DNA of 5,852 nucleotides from an uncultured Alcaligenaceae bacterium (GTDB taxonomy: Bacteria; Pseudomonadota; Gammaproteobacteria; Burkholderiales; Burkholderiaceae_B). This document shows positions 5,713-5,852 of the stretch, piece after piece (position 1 is the first letter of the stretch; each line of letters begins with the position of its first letter). Both the position numbers and the translations under genes were made by a program. The notes below the pieces were generated by a model, which was not told the DNA's origin, searched no databases, and saw only the letters and a list, made by a program, of their open reading frames with translations. The stretch lies in NCBI GenBank assembly GCA_937897265.1, contig CALCPT010000556.1, positions 1-5,852 of the forward strand. Reading direction: 5' to 3'.

Positions 5713-5852
5713 CCGCCGTCAGATCGGCAGGATGGCCGTGCCGACGCCAATGCCGATGATCCCGAGCGGCAGCTGGTTGAGCCGGTCTGCATAATAGATC
5801 CAAGAAATCGCGCCTTCATTGAGGAAGCGCGCGGCGAGCGCGACCTCGAACG
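5581..5852. other. GC-rich segment of foreign character
   Basis: By hand count 177 of 272 bases are G or C (about 65%), against 28 of 60 (47%) in 5521-5580 and 29 of 60 (48%) in 5281-5340. The change is sharp and falls on codons for the conserved helicase motif VI (Q-L-F-V-G-L-T-R-A). The segment holds the last 40 or so helicase codons and the MurJ fragment. Its composition and the MurJ sequence suit a GC-rich alphaproteobacterium; this origin is inferred. Confidence 0.65.
5719..5852 (-). pseudogene. murJ: MurJ (MviN) lipid II flippase, internal fragment
   Basis: The frame enters from the right window edge and reads 43 codons to a TGA at 5721-5719. It contains GAISWIYYADRLNQLPLG and then IIGIGVGTAILPI, the highly conserved centre of MurJ, the inner-membrane flippase that exports lipid II for peptidoglycan synthesis (family length about 510-530 aa; this piece corresponds roughly to residues 240-285). 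In intact proteins the sequence continues LP-x-(L/M)-S-R; here it stops after LPI and no other frame downstream restores it. The C-terminal half is therefore missing. murJ is usually essential, so this copy is either a remnant next to a rearrangement or the product of a false join. Its stop codon is 6 bp from the convergent helicase stop codon. Identity is secure; the cause of truncation is not. Confidence 0.82.

Noticed and set aside
5615..5803. Minus-strand 62-codon frame, Arg/Pro-rich
   Set aside because: It is a GC-rich shadow frame over the helicase end and the MurJ fragment, with composition typical of out-of-frame translation.

Overview
The window is a mosaic. Its core (about 530 to 5580) looks like one moderate-GC bacterial chromosome segment. 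It has six genes in a row on the minus strand (3814 down to 439) and one long divergent plus-strand gene starting at 4042. Codon use, Shine-Dalgarno sites and protein types suit a free-living proteobacterium, perhaps a gammaproteobacterium; that placement is an inference. Both edges carry fragments that do not belong to complete genes.

Left edge (1 to about 550): an open plus-strand frame begins as the C-terminal part of a sugar-type ABC transporter solute-binding protein. Without any linker or membrane segment it becomes the middle of a SpoIIE/PP2C-type protein phosphatase domain, then ends early at 530. A plausible continuation of the phosphatase (IKGDR) lies in another frame just past a run of five G.

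Middle, minus strand, in transcription order: a 111-aa exported or membrane-anchored small protein (3814-3479) with an unusual start region; a complete WYL-domain transcriptional regulator (3330-2356); an alpha/beta hydrolase of 196 aa (2303-1713); a single-pass membrane protein of 193 aa (1704-1123) starting 8 bp after the hydrolase; an 81-aa membrane protein (1028-783); and a 73-aa hypothetical protein (660-439). Regulator, hydrolase and membrane protein probably form one unit. None of the non-regulatory products could be tied to a known pathway.

Right part, plus strand: a 556-aa NERD nuclease domain fused to a UvrD-like superfamily 1 helicase (4042-5712), a domain combination often seen among DNA-processing and phage-defence genes. 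The 227-bp divergent region before it carries two neighbouring inverted repeats sharing the half-site CCTCAT/ATGAGG, which look like operators or RNA hairpins.

Right edge (about 5580 to 5852): base composition jumps from about 47% GC (line 5521-5580) to about 65% (5581-5852) by hand count. The jump falls inside helicase motif VI. The last 134 bases, on the minus strand, encode an internal piece of the lipid II flippase MurJ that stops abruptly 6 bp from the helicase stop. The edges therefore look like recombination, insertion/deletion or assembly-chimera junctions, and this must be settled before biology is built on them. The most interesting intact content is the NERD-helicase with its palindromic control region beside a WYL regulator and unrecognised membrane proteins.
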